A DNA stretch of 64,000 nt from Vibrio alfacsensis (GCF_003544875.1 NZ_CP032093.1:3038001-3102000), one strand, 5' to 3'; positions 45,366-60,846 are shown, counted from the first letter of the stretch. The notes: generated by a model not told the origin, from the letters alone. A program made the numbers and translations.

Positions 45366-46465
45366 CCAATCTAAGTAAAAATATGATCTAATTGATGCGA
45401 TTACTTTTCGTAAAACGGATGCTATGGACAGCCTCGATAACATTGACTTTAAAAAGCTTGCTAGCCAACAAAAATCTATCCAAATGAAGATGCGATTACT
45501 TGCGTTGGCCCACTTTAAAGATGGTCACTCTCGCACCCAAATTGCCAAGTTCCTTAAAGTCAGCAGAACTAGTGTCAACAAATGGGTACAAACGTTCCTT
45601 GAGGATGGCCTTGATGGGTTGCAAGAAAAACCAAGAACGGGTCGGCCTGCTTTCCTTAATCCTCAACAACGTGAGCAATTAAGCCTATACATAAAGAATC
45701 GAGCAGAGGATTCATCTGGGGGCAGGTTAACTGGCGCTGACATCCATACCTATATCGCCGAAGAGTTTGGTAAGTACTACCATCCAGATTCCATTTATTA
45801 TTTGCTCAATCATATGGGCTTTTCTTGGATAACTTCCCGCCCAAGCACCCTAAACAATCCCAACAAATCCAAGACGATTTTAAAAATTCAAAATCGAAAC
45901 GATCCTTAAGATCCCAGGCTATATGGGACTTGAGAGCGTTGATGTCTGGTTCAAGATGAAGCGAGATTTGGCCAGCAAAATACGACAACTCGACTTTGGG
46001 CTGAACGAGGTTCAAGGCCGAGAGCGGTAAAACAACAGCAATTTGAGTATGCTTATTTGTTTGGCTCAGTATGCCCCACTAGAGGGATCGGAGAAGCAAT
46101 GGTTGTTCCTTGGGTTAACAAAGAGATTATGGTTGAGCACCTTAAGCAGATCTCCGCAGTCACCGAAAAAGGACGTCATGCCGTCGTCGTTATGGATGGC
46201 GCAGGATGGCACACCGAAGATATTGCCGATGAATTTCAGAACATCAGTGTCATCAAACTCCCACCCTATTCTCCAGAGCTAAACCCCATAGAACAAGTAT
46301 GGAGTTGGTTGAGACAACACTATCTTGCCAATCAGTCTTTTCGGATTACGAAGATATCGTCTCTAAAGTGTGTAGTGCTTGGAATAGTTTTTGAGTGCTC
46401 CACCAGAGTCTCCAAGATGTGTTCGAGAAGATGGATAGACCTGACCAGTTAATTTTCCAGATTGG
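45366..46465 (+). mobile_element. IS630-family insertion sequence
   Basis: 1.1-kb element bounded by short inverted ends (CCAATCT at left, AGATTGG at right) and flanked by a TA dinucleotide on both sides (45364-45365 and 46466-46467), the target duplication of IS630/Tc1-type elements. It contains one transposase reading frame in several pieces. It lies between ilvY and the rrn terminator. Confidence 0.85.
45424..46451 (+). pseudogene. IS630-type transposase, frameshifted
   Basis: N-terminal part (45424 to about 45840) holds helix-turn-helix domains (HSRTQIAKFLKVSRTSVNKW; winged-helix GLDGLQEKPRTGRP). The DDE catalytic part follows in other frames: VDVWFQDEARFG near 45935, then VVVMDGAGWHTED near 46190 and LPPYSPELNPIEQVWSWLR near 46260, so all three acidic residues (D, D, E) are present. 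Frame breaks occur near 45845, 45890, 45950 and 46337, each explained by one missing base. Intact product would be about 340 residues. Either a decaying copy or, as the neighbours suggest, sequencing error. Confidence 0.85.
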
Positions 46466-46504
46466 TATTAGTATCATCAAATTAAGTTTGCTTTGCCCCA
46501 AATG

Positions 46505-46537
46505 CAAAAAAGCCCATTCTTTCGAATGGGCTTTTCT
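46505..46537 (-). terminator. Terminator of the rRNA operon
   Basis: AAAGCCCATTC/GAATGGGCTTT stem with a short loop and T-run on the minus strand, 10 bp after 5S rRNA. Confidence 0.9.
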
Positions 46538-46546
46538 AAAATTAAA

Positions 46547-46665
46547 GCCTGGCGATGTCCTACTCTCACATGGGGAAACCCCACACTACCATCGGCGCTA
46601 TTTCGTTTCACTTCTGAGTTCGGAATGGAAATCAGGTGGGTCCAAAATGCTATGGTCGCCAAGCA
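46547..46665 (-). rRNA. rrf: 5S rRNA
   Basis: Full 5S sequence, about 119 nt, from TGCTTGGCGACCATAGC to ATCGCCAGGC on the minus strand, with the conserved CCGAACTCAGAAGTGAAAC core. Confidence 0.95.
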
Positions 46666-46756
46666 AATTCTTTAATCTGGAAAGCTGTTTCTGTGTTCTC
46701 TACACAATCAAGTCTGTTCTTGCTTTGAGTCCATCAAAACCCTTTGGGTGTTGTAT

Positions 46757-49629
<2,873 letters not shown>

Positions 49630-49997
49630 ATACAACCCCAAAGAGTTTCAGAAGAAATCTTGAGTTTGTTGTTTAAACAACCAAAGTTGCTATCTCATTA
49701 TTTGAATGAGCGAGATAGCTATCGATTTTGCCGGACTCAAATATGTTTTGCTTTCGCAAAACCCAAGAACACTTGAATGTGTTTTTGTGTATTCATCGAA
49801 ATGAATACTTTGAGAACTTTACAAACAAACGCTTATCTATTTAAGACAAGATTTGTTTTGTCAGCTTTCCAAATTGTTAAAGAGCTATGTTTCTTCACAA
49901 GGAAGTACATTTTCTAAAGACTTTCAGAGTCGATAATTCCAACCACATCCGTTTTACTGAAGTGGTTTGGACGTTCCTATCCAAAATACTTAGAGAA

Positions 49998-50072
49998 TGG
50001 TGGGCGATACCGGGCTCGAACCAGTGACCCCTGCTTGTAAGGCAGGTGCTCTCCCAACTGAGCTAATCGCCC
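49998..50072 (-). tRNA. tRNA-Val (UAC)
   Basis: Anticodon TAC in CTTACAA, acceptor GGGCGAT/ATCGCCC, CCA encoded. It is 75 nt, with a 4-nt variable loop (usually 5), so one G of the G-run after the anticodon stem may be missing. Confidence 0.93.
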
Positions 50073-50136
50073 ACATAAGTTTCCTTGCCTCTACTTTTAA
50101 AAGTGAAAATAAAGAGCCATGCTTCGTGGAGAAGAA

Positions 50137-50212
50137 TGGTGGGTCGTGCAGGATTCGAACCTGCGACCAATTGATTAAAAGTCAACTGCTCTACCAACTG
50201 AGCTAACGACCC
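50137..50212 (-). tRNA. tRNA-Lys (UUU)
   Basis: Complete 76-nt cloverleaf with anticodon TTT, acceptor GGGTCGT/ACGACCC and encoded CCA, in the 16S-23S spacer. Confidence 0.96.
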
Positions 50213-50214
50213 AA

Positions 50215-50288
50215 TGGTATCCCGTAGGGAGTCGAACCCTGTTACCGCCGTGAAAGGGCGGTGTCCTAGGCCTCTAGACGAACGGGAC
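50215..50288 (-). tRNA. tRNA-Glu (UUC), short T arm
   Basis: Anticodon TTC in CTTTCAC, CCA encoded. Only 74 nt: the T stem reads AGGG/CCCT instead of the usual AGGGG/CCCCT, i.e. one base lost from each arm. This is most simply two homopolymer errors. Confidence 0.92.
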
Positions 50289-50377
50289 ACTGGATTGAAG
50301 ATATTGGGATATCTTCGTCTCTTTACTTTATAAACCGTATCAATCTGTGTGGACACTCATCGTGAGTAATCATCGTA

Positions 50378-51922
<1,545 letters not shown>

Positions 51923-52316
51923 AAGATTTTGTTCGGCTCAATGAATACTGACTTCAAAACTGCTCTTACTCGAAAGTAAGAAGTAATTTTAAAGCTATTA
52001 TCGTTCCAACAGAACGATAATGAATTGACTGTGCCAAGTCTTTCGACTCGTTTGGTCACTCAGTTCATTGAAACCTAATTTGATACCGAGGTATCTAATT
52101 GGATTATCATCAACGAGTGCCCACACAGATTGATAGGTCTATATTGTTAAAGAGCTTTCCTATTGAGCTTCGCTCAAATCGGACGGCCATTTTAGCGAGA
52201 TAAAGTTTAGTGTCAACCACTTTTTCAAACTTTCTTTCAAGCGTTTCCACTTGGCTAATTGGCTTGCTAACTTGGCTTACGTTCCTTTCGGAGCGTTGCC
52301 GTGTCAGCGAGGTGGC

Positions 52317-52344
52317 ATTATAGAGATTGCGATCACATTGGCAA
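52317..52344 (-). promoter_or_regulatory. rRNA operon promoter
   Basis: Minus-strand TTGCCA (52339-52344), 16-bp spacer, TATAAT (52317-52322), then a GC-rich discriminator GCCACCTCGC. An A/T-rich stretch precedes the -35. Leader to 16S is about 390 bp. Confidence 0.8.
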
Positions 52345-52456
52345 GCCCTTTTTACGTTTTTGATTTTTTATCGTTTGAATGTTTTTATTCTAAAGGTGCA
52401 TTTTGCTACTCTTCTCATCAGATATTACCGTTATTAACGCTTTATAAGGAGTAAAG

Positions 52457-53011
52457 ATGAGTTCAATTAGAAGCTATAAAGGTATACGTCCTCAGTTGGG
52501 CGAGCGTGTATATGTCGACTCAACCTCTGTTTTAGTCGGTGATATACAAATTGGTGATGATTCTAGTATCTGGCCATTAGTCGCAGCTCGTGGTGATGTA
52601 AATCACATCCATATCGGAAAGCGAACGAACATCCAAGATGGCAGTGTGCTTCATGTGACCCATAAGAATGCCGATAACCCAAACGGCTACCCGCTCATTA
52701 TTGGCAATGACGTAACTATTGGACATAAGGTGATGCTTCACGGCTGCGAGATTCACGATCGCGTGTTAGTGGGTATGGGCGCGATAGTGTTGGATAATGT
52801 TATTGTAGAGTCAGAAGTAATGATTGGCGCTGGCAGTTTAGTTCCACCGGGAAAAATACTAGAGAGTGGTTATTTATATGTTGGTAGTCCAGTAAAACAA
52901 GCTCGCCCTTTATCAGAAAAAGAACGAGCCTTCTTACAAAAGTCTGCCAATAACTATGTACAGAACAAAATGATTATTTACATGAAGTCGAAGACATCAA
53001 CGATCAACTAG
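52457..53011 (+). CDS. yrdA: Gamma-carbonic-anhydrase-like protein YrdA
   Basis: 184-residue left-handed beta-helix (hexapeptide repeat) protein, family of gamma carbonic anhydrases. Hexad pattern runs through VGDIQIGDDSSIWPLVAARGDVNHIHIG and later VTIGHKVMLHGCEIHDRVLVGMGAIVLD. Zinc-ligand His candidates are HVTHK near 75-78, and H in IGHKVMLHG near 97-102. In E. coli YrdA binds zinc but clear enzyme activity is uncertain. ATG at 52457 has AAGGAG nearby. One of the few intact genes in this part of the window. Confidence 0.9.
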   Translation: MSSIRSYKGIRPQLGERVYVDSTSVLVGDIQIGDDSSIWPLVAARGDVNHIHIGKRTNIQDGSVLHVTHKNADNPNGYPLIIGNDVTIGHKVMLHGCEIHDRVLVGMGAIVLDNVIVESEVMIGAGSLVPPGKILESGYLYVGSPVKQARPLSEKERAFLQKSANNYVQNKMIIYMKSKTSTIN

Positions 53012-53021
53012 GAGTCAACCG

Positions 53022-53282
53022 TTAATCGATGACGATACAGCCTTCGTCAAGCGCTTCATCTTCTATTAACTCTTCGGCTAATTCTTCCAGATCGAATCGG
53101 TATTCAACAAATACTTCAATAGCAACTTGCTCTGTTTCGATAGTTGAGCCAAATAGTTTTTCTAACTTTTGTTTTGTTACATAGCACTCGATCAACGCTC
53201 CTGATTGCTGTGCTGTAAAGTTTACTGACTGTAATGCTTCATCCCATGACTGCATGTCAGGGAATAGGATGGATTGGTTCAT
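53022..53282 (-). CDS. yrdB: DUF1488-family small protein YrdB-like
   Basis: 86-residue acidic protein of the DUF1488 family, function unknown. It starts MNQSILFPDMQSWDE, has a compact N-terminal half (VNFTAQQSGALIECYVTK) and an acidic tail (EELAEELIEDEALDEG). Follows aroE by six bases on the same strand, the order known from E. coli (aroE-yrdB). Intact. Confidence 0.85.
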   Translation of the reverse strand: MNQSILFPDMQSWDEALQSVNFTAQQSGALIECYVTKQKLEKLFGSTIETEQVAIEVFVEYRFDLEELAEELIEDEALDEGCIVID

Positions 53283-53288
53283 CGCTTA

Positions 53289-54119
53289 TTAGCCTTCAAG
53301 GTTCTTTCTTAGTTCTCTGAGAATTTGTTTTGCACCAGGACGTAAGCCACGCCACAGCATAAAGCTTTCCGCGGCTTGACCCACTAACATACCGAGACCA
53401 TCATACGCTTGAGCAGCACCATTTTCTTTTGCCCATAAGTTAAAGCTCGTCACCCCTTTGCCATAAATCATGTCATAGCTCGTACTATTAACAGCAAAGA
53501 TAGAGGATGAAATAGCAGGCAGTTCACCACTAAGAGAAGTAGAAGTTGAGTTAATAATGACGTCATACTCATCATTAATACTATCCATCTTTTTAGCTAC
53601 GATTGGCCCGTGAGAAACAAACAACTCCGCAAGCTCCTGTGCTTTACTGAAAGTACGGTTGGTAATAGTTAAAGAAGTCGGCTTTTGATCGAGAAGTGGT
53701 TTAATCACGCCTCGCGCTGCGCCACCAGCACCAATAATGAGGATTCGCACACCTTCCAATACAACATGGTGTTGAAGCAGATCTTGCACTAGACCTGCAC
53801 CATCGGTGTTGTCACCAATGATTTCACCATCATCTAACTTCTTGAGAGTGTTCACTGCGCCCGCCAACTGAGCACGCTCAGTCAGACGGCTAGCAAATTG
53901 ATAAGCATCTTCTTTAAATGGCATGGTGATGTTGCACCCTTTACCACCTTCAGCAAAAAACAGCTTCGCTGCGTCAATAAAACCATCAACAGGTGCACTT
54001 TCTGCGGTGTACACCAAAGACTGATTAGTTTGACGAGCAAACAAGGTGTGAATGAATGGCGACTTACTGTGTCCGATAGGGTTACCAAACACGGCATAGC
54101 GATCAATTTGCTGAGTCAT
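53289..54119 (-). CDS. aroE: Shikimate dehydrogenase
   Basis: Reduces 3-dehydroshikimate with NADPH in the aromatic-amino-acid pathway. 276 residues. Substrate site [15 protein letters not shown] at about 12-26 with the two Ser, catalytic Lys in [12 protein letters not shown] near 66, Asp in [13 protein letters not shown] near 102, and the NADP fold [16 protein letters not shown] near 125. NRTFSKA sets NADP preference. Intact. Grouped with yrdB; hemF lies upstream behind a terminator. Confidence 0.95.
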   Translation of the reverse strand: MTQQIDRYAVFGNPIGHSKSPFIHTLFARQTNQSLVYTAESAPVDGFIDAAKLFFAEGGKGCNITMPFKEDAYQFASRLTERAQLAGAVNTLKKLDDGEIIGDNTDGAGLVQDLLQHHVVLEGVRILIIGAGGAARGVIKPLLDQKPTSLTITNRTFSKAQELAELFVSHGPIVAKKMDSINDEYDVIINSTSTSLSGELPAISSSIFAVNSTSYDMIYGKGVTSFNLWAKENGAAQAYDGLGMLVGQAAESFMLWRGLRPGAKQILRELRKNLEG

Positions 54120-54153
54120 TTCCTTACCTTTATTTATTCCTTACTTACTGTAG

Positions 54154-54186
54154 AAAAAACAGGGCCACCTGATTACAGATGACCCT
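54154..54186 (-). terminator. Terminator of hemF
   Basis: Minus strand AGGGTCATCTG/CAGGTGGCCCT stem (two G-U pairs) with TAAT loop, followed by GTTTTTTCT. It separates hemF from aroE. Confidence 0.75.
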
Positions 54187-54222
54187 ATCACTATCTATCT
54201 ATATAGAAAGAAGATTCAGTAC

Positions 54223-55181
<959 letters not shown>

Positions 55182-55720
55182 TTAATATTTGCGAGGTTTT
55201 AGCGTCACGGATTTCACTAGGCTTATCACGACCACTGGTTCACCACGTAAGATCGCCACAAGTCGGTCACCTAACTGTTCTTCGACTTTTTCGTCGTCAT
55301 ACAAGGAGGCAGACCAGTAAGATTCGCGCTGGTAGAGGTTAGCGGCTTTCCAAATGCATTACACATCTTTTGTACCAAAGGATGATCCGTCACACGTACG
55401 GCAATTGAATCAAATTGCCCCGATACCCAATGAGAGACTTTGTCACTCGCTGGCATGATCCAAGTGTATGGCCCTGGCCACGCATGGACTTTATCTAACT
55501 GATCTTGAGTCAACTGAGATTCATCAACATAAGGCAAAGCTGCTCATAGCTAGCCGCAATAAGAATGAGCCCTTTTCTACTGGGCGCTGCTTTAGCTCTA
55601 GCAACTTCTGAATCGCTTCTGGGTTATCCGGGTCGCAACCAACACCAAACACTCCTCTGTTGGGTAGGCGATCACTTCGCCGTTTTGTAGTGCTTCAAGC
55701 ACCTGTTCAAAGTTCTCCAC
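55182..55720 (-). pseudogene. tsaC: tRNA threonylcarbamoyladenylate synthase TsaC, frameshifted
   Basis: Makes threonylcarbamoyl-AMP for t6A37 tRNA modification; essential in many bacteria. GTG start at 55720 ([22 protein letters not shown]) behind AGGAAG; body [21 protein letters not shown] and [37 protein letters not shown] follow in changing frames to a TAA at 55182. Breaks: near 55653, 55570, 55535 and 55293, each one missing base. The chain would be about 180 residues, normal for the family. Confidence 0.85.
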
Positions 55721-55831
55721 CGATACTTCCTGATAGTCTTGTCTGTTGTGTTTGCACTAAGTGTACAAATATTCATTCTCAGAGACTAAATCAATTTGTT
55801 TATAAAATGTATCAATACCATTTACAAACAC

Positions 55832-55869
55832 ACGCAAACGTTTGCTTGGGGTAAAAATCCCCGTATAAT
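55832..55869 (+). promoter_or_regulatory. purEK promoter with PurR box
   Basis: ACGCAAACGTTTGCTT (55832-55847) matches the PurR operator ACGCAAACGTTTGCGT with one mismatch. It overlaps the -35 (TTGCTT, 55842-55847); a TATAAT -10 lies at 55864-55869 after a 16-bp spacer. Purine-repressed purE expression is expected. Confidence 0.85.
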
Positions 55870-55919
55870 GCGCACAAATTTATCAGCTCACCTAATTTTG
55901 CAGCTTGAAGGAGTTTGAG

Positions 55920-56404
55920 ATGAAAGTCGGTATCATCATGGGTTCTAAATCAGATTGGCCAACCATGAAACTAGCAGCGGAGATGCTGGATCAATTTGGC
56001 GTGTCTTACGAAACAAAGGTGGTGTCAGCTCACCGTACTCCTCAATTATTGGCAGATTACGCGAGCTGCGCGAAAGAACGTGGCATTAAAGTCATCATCG
56101 CAGGTGCGGGCGGTGCCGCTCACCTACCAGGCATGGCAGCAGCCTTTACCAGCGTACCTGTACTTGGCGTTCCAGTTCAGTCTCGCGCACTGAAAGGTAT
56201 GGACTCACTACTTTCTATTGTACAGATGCCAAAAGGTATTGCGGTTGGTACATTGGCGATTGGCGAAGCAGGCGCAGCAAACGCTGGCATCCTAGCGGCT
56301 CAAATCCTTGGTACACATGATGAAGCGATCATGGCAAAAGTCGAAGCGTTCCGTAACGAACAAACGGAACCGTATTGGCGAACCCAAACCCTGCTGAGGA
56401 TTAA
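55920..56404 (+). pseudogene. purE: N5-CAIR mutase PurE, one-base deletion near the end
   Basis: Converts N5-CAIR to CAIR in purine synthesis. The ATG at 55920 follows AAGGAG by seven bases (TTG at 55905 rejected). Canonical [28 protein letters not shown] and GVPVQSRAL motifs. At the A-run near 56368 (ACGGAACCGT) one A is missing: with it the protein ends [13 protein letters not shown] at the TAA 56402-56404, about 161 residues, and purK starts five bases on. As written the frame reads through into purK. Confidence 0.88.
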
Positions 56405-56408
56405 TCAG

Positions 56409-57542
56409 ATGCATGTACTGGTTCTTGGTGCAGGTCAGTTAGCTCGTATGATGTCTCTGGCTGGTGCGCCACTGAATATTCAAATTTCAGCTTACGATGT
56501 GGGCAGCGGTAATATCGTTCATCCACTGACTCAGCACGTGATCGGCAACGGCTTAGAGAATGCGATTAAACAAGTTGACGTAATAACTGCTGAGTTCGAG
56601 CATATCCCACATGACGTGCTCGATGTTTGCGAAGCGAGTGGTAAGTTCTTACCAAGTACGCAAGCCATCAAAGCAGGTGGTGATCGCCGCATTGAAAAGG
56701 CATTACTTGATGATGCTGGCGTGCGTAACGCAAAATACTACGTCATCGAAACTCGTGAAGACTTTGACCGCGCAATTGAACACGTTGGTATGCCAATGGT
56801 TCTGAAAAGTGCATTGGGTGGTTACGATGGCAAAGGCCAGTGGCGCTTAAAAGAAACATCTCAAGTCGAAAGCATTTGGACAGAGATGGCAGAGTGCATC
56901 GCGGCAACCCCAACTCAAGCGATTGTTGCTGAGGAATTTGTCCCTTTCAACCGTGAAGTTTCACTGGTTGGCGCTCGTGGTAAAGATGGCAGCGTTGAAG
57001 TGTACCCTCTGGCAGAGAACGTTCACACCAATGGTGTATTGAGTCTTTCTACTGCGATTGATGCACGAGAGTTACAAAAGCAAGCGAAACAGATGTTCAC
57101 GGCCGTTGCCAACAGTTTGAACTACGTTGGTGTGTTAGCTCTCGAGTTCTTCGACGTTGACGGCACGTTGCTGGTTAATGAAATCGCACCACGCGTACAC
57201 AACTCTGGTCACTGGACCCAGCAAGGTGCAGAAACTTGTCAGTTTGAGAACCACCTACGCGCCGTGTGCGGTATGCCTTTAGGTAGCACGAAACTGGTTC
57301 GTGAAACCTCTATGATTAATATTCTTGGTGAAGATACTCTACCAGATGCATTGCTAGCAATGGATGGTTGCCACATTCATTGGTATGGCAAAGACAAGCG
57401 TGTCGGCCGCAAGATGGGCCACATCAACGTATGCGGTGACTACACTGGTGAGTTGAATCGTAGGTTGTGTGCATTAACAGACGTGCTTGATGAAGAAGCC
57501 TTCCCAGCAGTTCATGAATTTGCCAAACAGTGGCAAGCATAA
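56409..57542 (+). CDS. purK: N5-carboxyaminoimidazole ribonucleotide synthetase PurK
   Basis: ATP-grasp enzyme that carboxylates AIR to N5-CAIR, the step before PurE. 377 residues from the ATG at 56409: [13 protein letters not shown] start, ATP-grasp core GGYDGKGQW near 140, [16 protein letters not shown] near 175, and [14 protein letters not shown] near 260. Overlaps nothing once the purE frame is corrected; five bases separate the two genes. A strong terminator follows. Confidence 0.93.
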   Translation: MHVLVLGAGQLARMMSLAGAPLNIQISAYDVGSGNIVHPLTQHVIGNGLENAIKQVDVITAEFEHIPHDVLDVCEASGKFLPSTQAIKAGGDRRIEKALLDDAGVRNAKYYVIETREDFDRAIEHVGMPMVLKSALGGYDGKGQWRLKETSQVESIWTEMAECIAATPTQAIVAEEFVPFNREVSLVGARGKDGSVEVYPLAENVHTNGVLSLSTAIDARELQKQAKQMFTAVANSLNYVGVLALEFFDVDGTLLVNEIAPRVHNSGHWTQQGAETCQFENHLRAVCGMPLGSTKLVRETSMINILGEDTLPDALLAMDGCHIHWYGKDKRVGRKMGHINVCGDYTGELNRRLCALTDVLDEEAFPAVHEFAKQWQA

Positions 57543-57562
57543 AAAATATCTGAATAAATAGC

Positions 57563-57590
57563 AAAGGGTCGCATGGTGCGACCCTTTTAA
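57563..57590. terminator. Terminator between purK and yrdD
   Basis: AAAGGGTCGCA/TGCGACCCTTT stem; also faces the convergent yrdD gene. Confidence 0.88.
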
Positions 57591-57603
57591 TTTTGACTGA
57601 GAT

Positions 57604-58166
57604 TTATAGTGATTGTGTATGCTGGCACTTACGGCTCGCGCATTGCAACTTAACCCCGCTGGCGAGTTTCTTTTCTACCAACAAGGTAAACCCACATTCC
57701 TCGCAGCGACCTCTTACAGGTGGTAAGTTTACCGCAAACTTGCACTTCGGATAGTTATCACACGCGTAGAATGTCTTGCCAAATCGGGTCTTACGCTCAA
57801 CCAAATGTCCTTTGCCACATTCAGGGCAAGCATGCTGCTCCTTCTCTTGCTGCTGAGGCTCTGGTTGGTTAATCGACTCAATATGATGACATGCGGGGTA
57901 ATGGCTACAACCTACGAACATACCGTAGCGCCCTTGGCGGAGTACCAACTCATTGCCACACTCAGAGCAAGGCACCCAACTCTTTCACAATGTGACCGTC
58001 ATTACTGTGTAGCGGCTTAATATAATCGCAACTTGGTATTGGCTACAACCTAAAAGGGCCGTGCTTGCCGTGCTTAAGCGAAACTTCCTCCGCATTTAGG
58101 ACAAGGTTCGCGCTCAAGCGCATGCTCGTGTGCCGAGAAAAGGTTGTGATCGATTTTACTACTCAT
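57604..58166 (-). pseudogene. yrdD: Topoisomerase-type zinc-ribbon protein YrdD, frameshifted
   Basis: Protein of about 185 residues built of three Cys4 zinc ribbons like the TopA C-terminus. ATG at 58166 (MSSKIDHNLFSAHEHALERE), first ribbon PCPKCGG, then several frame breaks between about 58025 and 58090, and from about 57975 intact: VPCSECGNELVLRQGRYG, HACPECGKGHLVERK, GRCEECGFTLLVEKK. The gene lies just after smg, the usual neighbour. Likely nucleic-acid binding; role unproven. Breaks fit missing bases in A and T runs. Confidence 0.82.
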
Positions 58167-58189
58167 ACTCACCGCTCAAGCAGAAGATA

Positions 58190-58664
58190 TTAATGAAGAA
58201 TACCTTGTTCCTTGGTGTACAGCAGCTCTTCCATCAGCGTGTAGGTTTTCGTTGCCCGGAACATTAAACAGCACCATAAGAATGATCCATTTAAGGTCCT
58301 CAAGTTCAAACTCACTCGTTTCTAGCCCCATTACACGGTCAATAACCATCTCACGTGTTTCTGTGGTCAAGACATTGATTTGCTCAAGGAACAATAAAAC
58401 CTCGAGATTCAAGATCCAGACGCTGCATTTCCGCCGATGTGTAGATACGAGTCGATGCCGATGCGATACACGATGAAATAGCAGAATGTGCATCACTCTG
58501 TTGTAACGCAGCCAACTCTTCTAACCAGACAAGGGCTTTGTAGATATCTTTTGTTGAAAACCTGCACGAAGCAATTCATCTTCCAACTCGTCTTGATCGA
58601 CCTGTAAATCTGCATCGCTATGGATGTAGGTTTCGAATAGATACATAAGTATATCCATCATCAT
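58190..58664 (-). pseudogene. smg: Smg family (DUF494) protein, frameshifted
   Basis: About 158 residues of the DUF494/Smg family, function not firmly known. Start [20 protein letters not shown] at 58664, two bases after the dprA stop. Body [23 protein letters not shown] and [16 protein letters not shown] to [14 protein letters not shown], ending EQGILH. Frame breaks near 58551, 58397 and 58246, each one or two missing bases. Part of the dprA-smg-yrdD run. Confidence 0.85.
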
Positions 58665-58666
58665 AG

Positions 58667-59774
58667 CTAGCCCCTCCCCTTTCGAATATAGCCACCGGAT
58701 ACTGCAACAACATGCCCTGAAAGCTCAAGCTCTAAGAGCTGCATCATGACTTCTTGGACAGGTATATTGGTCCTGTTTGCAAGAATATCAACTGGTGTAG
58801 CCTCATTTCCTACGTTAGCGAACAGCTGAGGAAATGGCAATTCTTCTTCATTCATTGGTGCAGAAAACAAATCTACACTCTGACTAACAGACCAATTGAG
58901 TAAAGATTGTATTTCATTTAGCACTTCTTGGGTATTTTGTACAAGGCAAGCCCCACTACGAATCAACTGATTACCCCCCGTCGCATTCGGAGCATTGATC
59001 GATATCGGCAACGCAAACACTTCACGCCCTTGTTCTAGGGCATAACGTGCCGTTATCAAAGAGCCACTTTTATCTGCCGCTTCAACAACTAAAACACCTA
59101 AAGATAAGCCACTTATAATTCGATTTCGACGCGGAAAGTTTTCTGCTCTCGGTTTTGCCTCCGGGCGAAACTCCGACACTAACGCACCGCTTTCTATCAC
59201 ACGCTGCGCCAGACTACGATGCCTTGCTGGATACACTTGCTCTAATCCTGAGCCTAGCACTGCGATCGTTTTACCACCGGCTTGCAAAGCTCCATCATGC
59301 GCATGACCATCAATACCTAAAGCCAATCCACTCGTCACGATCAGATCATGCTGAACGAGTTCTGAAGCAAAACTGCGTGCATGTTGCAAACCATTCACAC
59401 TGGCATTGCGACTACCAACCATGGCGATTTGTGGCAGGATAAACAGCTCGCATCACCTTTAACAAACAACAAAGGAGGTGGAGCGACCGTTTGCTTTAAT
59501 AGCGGTGGATACCGGGAGTTAGCCAAGGTAAGAATTGAATGCTGGGAAGATGACGCTAACCAAGCTAAACAAGCATCCACTTCTTTATCAACCATAAACC
59601 ACGCTTGTAGTTGCTTGTCGGTAAACCCTAAAATTGCAGCTCAGAGGTTGAATACTGGACGATATTGCTTGGCGAATCTTTACTCAACAACTTATTCAGC
59701 TTTACCGCGCCGATCCCCGGTAAACACGTTAGTTTTAACCAAGCAGCAAGGTCACTCTCATTTTGTATTTTCAT
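58667..59774 (-). pseudogene. dprA: DNA-processing protein DprA, frameshifted
   Basis: Loads RecA on incoming single-stranded DNA in natural transformation. Rossmann-like core is intact from about 59422: MVGSRNASVNG, VTSGLALGIDGHAHDGAL, AVLGSGLEQVYP, FPRRNRIISGL, VVEAADKSGSLITARYALEQGR. A C-terminal winged helix ([21 protein letters not shown]) follows. N-terminus starts MKIQNESDLAAWLKLT at 59774. Breaks near 59633 (one A) and 59438 (one C). Expected length about 370. It overlaps the LysM gene start region by 17 bp. Confidence 0.88.
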
Positions 59775-60846
59775 TCGAATAAGAACTCTCAACTGAAAGG
59801 GGGGCCAAAAACACGTTTTTATCAATCGGCCTCGTGCTCTTGGTAATTAACGCGAAACTAAAATAGTCATACAGATCGACAACAACTAATTCTCCGACTT
59901 TGATACGAGGGAAAACAAACTGAGTATCAAATACACCGCTTTCTGTAACAAAGGAACGCTCACCGTCAAGCGCCGGACGCGCTGCCTCTTTAAGTTCAAA
60001 TACGCTACCTAGGCGCAGGCCATCCTCTGCTCCTTTATCTACAACAACAATTTGGTTGGTCGAGCTAAAATGAGTGTTATCTAAGTTACCAAGTACATTA
60101 ACAGAGAGGTTTACTGCTGATGGTGAAAGGGTGGATGTGGAATTACGGGACACATTATTTAATAAAGGCAACGCAACATCATTGCGCAGAATCTCTTGTT
60201 GTTGAGAAGTAATGTTTAACCCAGAAAAGGCACTTGAAGATTCAACCAACGTACCTGTTGCGATCAAACGTAGAGACGTAACATTTTGAGAAACATCTTG
60301 TCTATGATACGTCTCCAAACGACGAAAAATAGCCCACTGAACCGCCGAGTGTGCACCGCTGATGTAAACCGTATCATCCGCCGTTAGATACTTGTGGCCG
60401 GATTTATTTCCGATCACTTTTGCGGCAGCAGTCAAAGCATTATTATCAATCAACCTATTGTTCTGAAACTCAGACAACACCAGTGGTTCAAGGGGCGCGA
60501 CTATCGGTTGCTTCTCAATAATGCGAATCTTAGGGCTAAGCTTTTTAATCGGTTTTACGCTCAAAACCGGTTGTTCGTTGACCCAATCCAACACAATGGT
60601 GTCACCAGGATAAATTAGATCTGGATTATTAATTTCAGGGTTTGCTTGCCACAAACGAGGCCAATGCCACGGACTAGCAAGATACAGAGACGAAATACTC
60701 CAGAGAGTATCACCTCTTGAAACGACATAGAATTTGGGAGCATTCGCTTTAAGACTCAAAGGTTGCGAGCCCTTACTTGCCAATGCATTGAAAGCCAAAA
60801 GTATCAGAAAAACTGCACATGAAGCATCATAAAGAATTCGATTCAT
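59758..60846 (-). CDS. LysM-domain exported protein
   Basis: 362 residues with a signal peptide (AVFLILLAFNALAS) and a LysM domain at about 40-90 (FYVVSRGDTLWSISSLYL ... NPDLIYPGDTIVLDW), which binds peptidoglycan. The C-terminal 250 residues are a conserved but uncharacterised region found in a LysM family next to dprA and def in gammaproteobacteria. ATG at 60846 (GGTGAGGGCC upstream) is preferred to a GTG at 60855. Divergent from def. Intact. Confidence 0.85.
   Translation of the reverse strand: MNRILYDASCAVFLILLAFNALASKGSQPLSLKANAPKFYVVSRGDTLWSISSLYLASPWHWPRLWQANPEINNPDLIYPGDTIVLDWVNEQPVLSVKPIKKLSPKIRIIEKQPIVAPLEPLVLSEFQNNRLIDNNALTAAAKVIGNKSGHKYLTADDTVYISGAHSAVQWAIFRRLETYHRQDVSQNVTSLRLIATGTLVESSSAFSGLNITSQQQEILRNDVALPLLNNVSRNSTSTLSPSAVNLSVNVLGNLDNTHFSSTNQIVVVDKGAEDGLRLGSVFELKEAARPALDGERSFVTESGVFDTQFVFPRIKVGELVVVDLYDYFSFALITKSTRPIDKNVFLAPLSVESSYSNENTK

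Noticed and set aside
55905..57542. Bifunctional PurE-PurK protein
   Set aside because: Correct PurE C-terminus, stop codon and a separate purK start appear when one base is restored.
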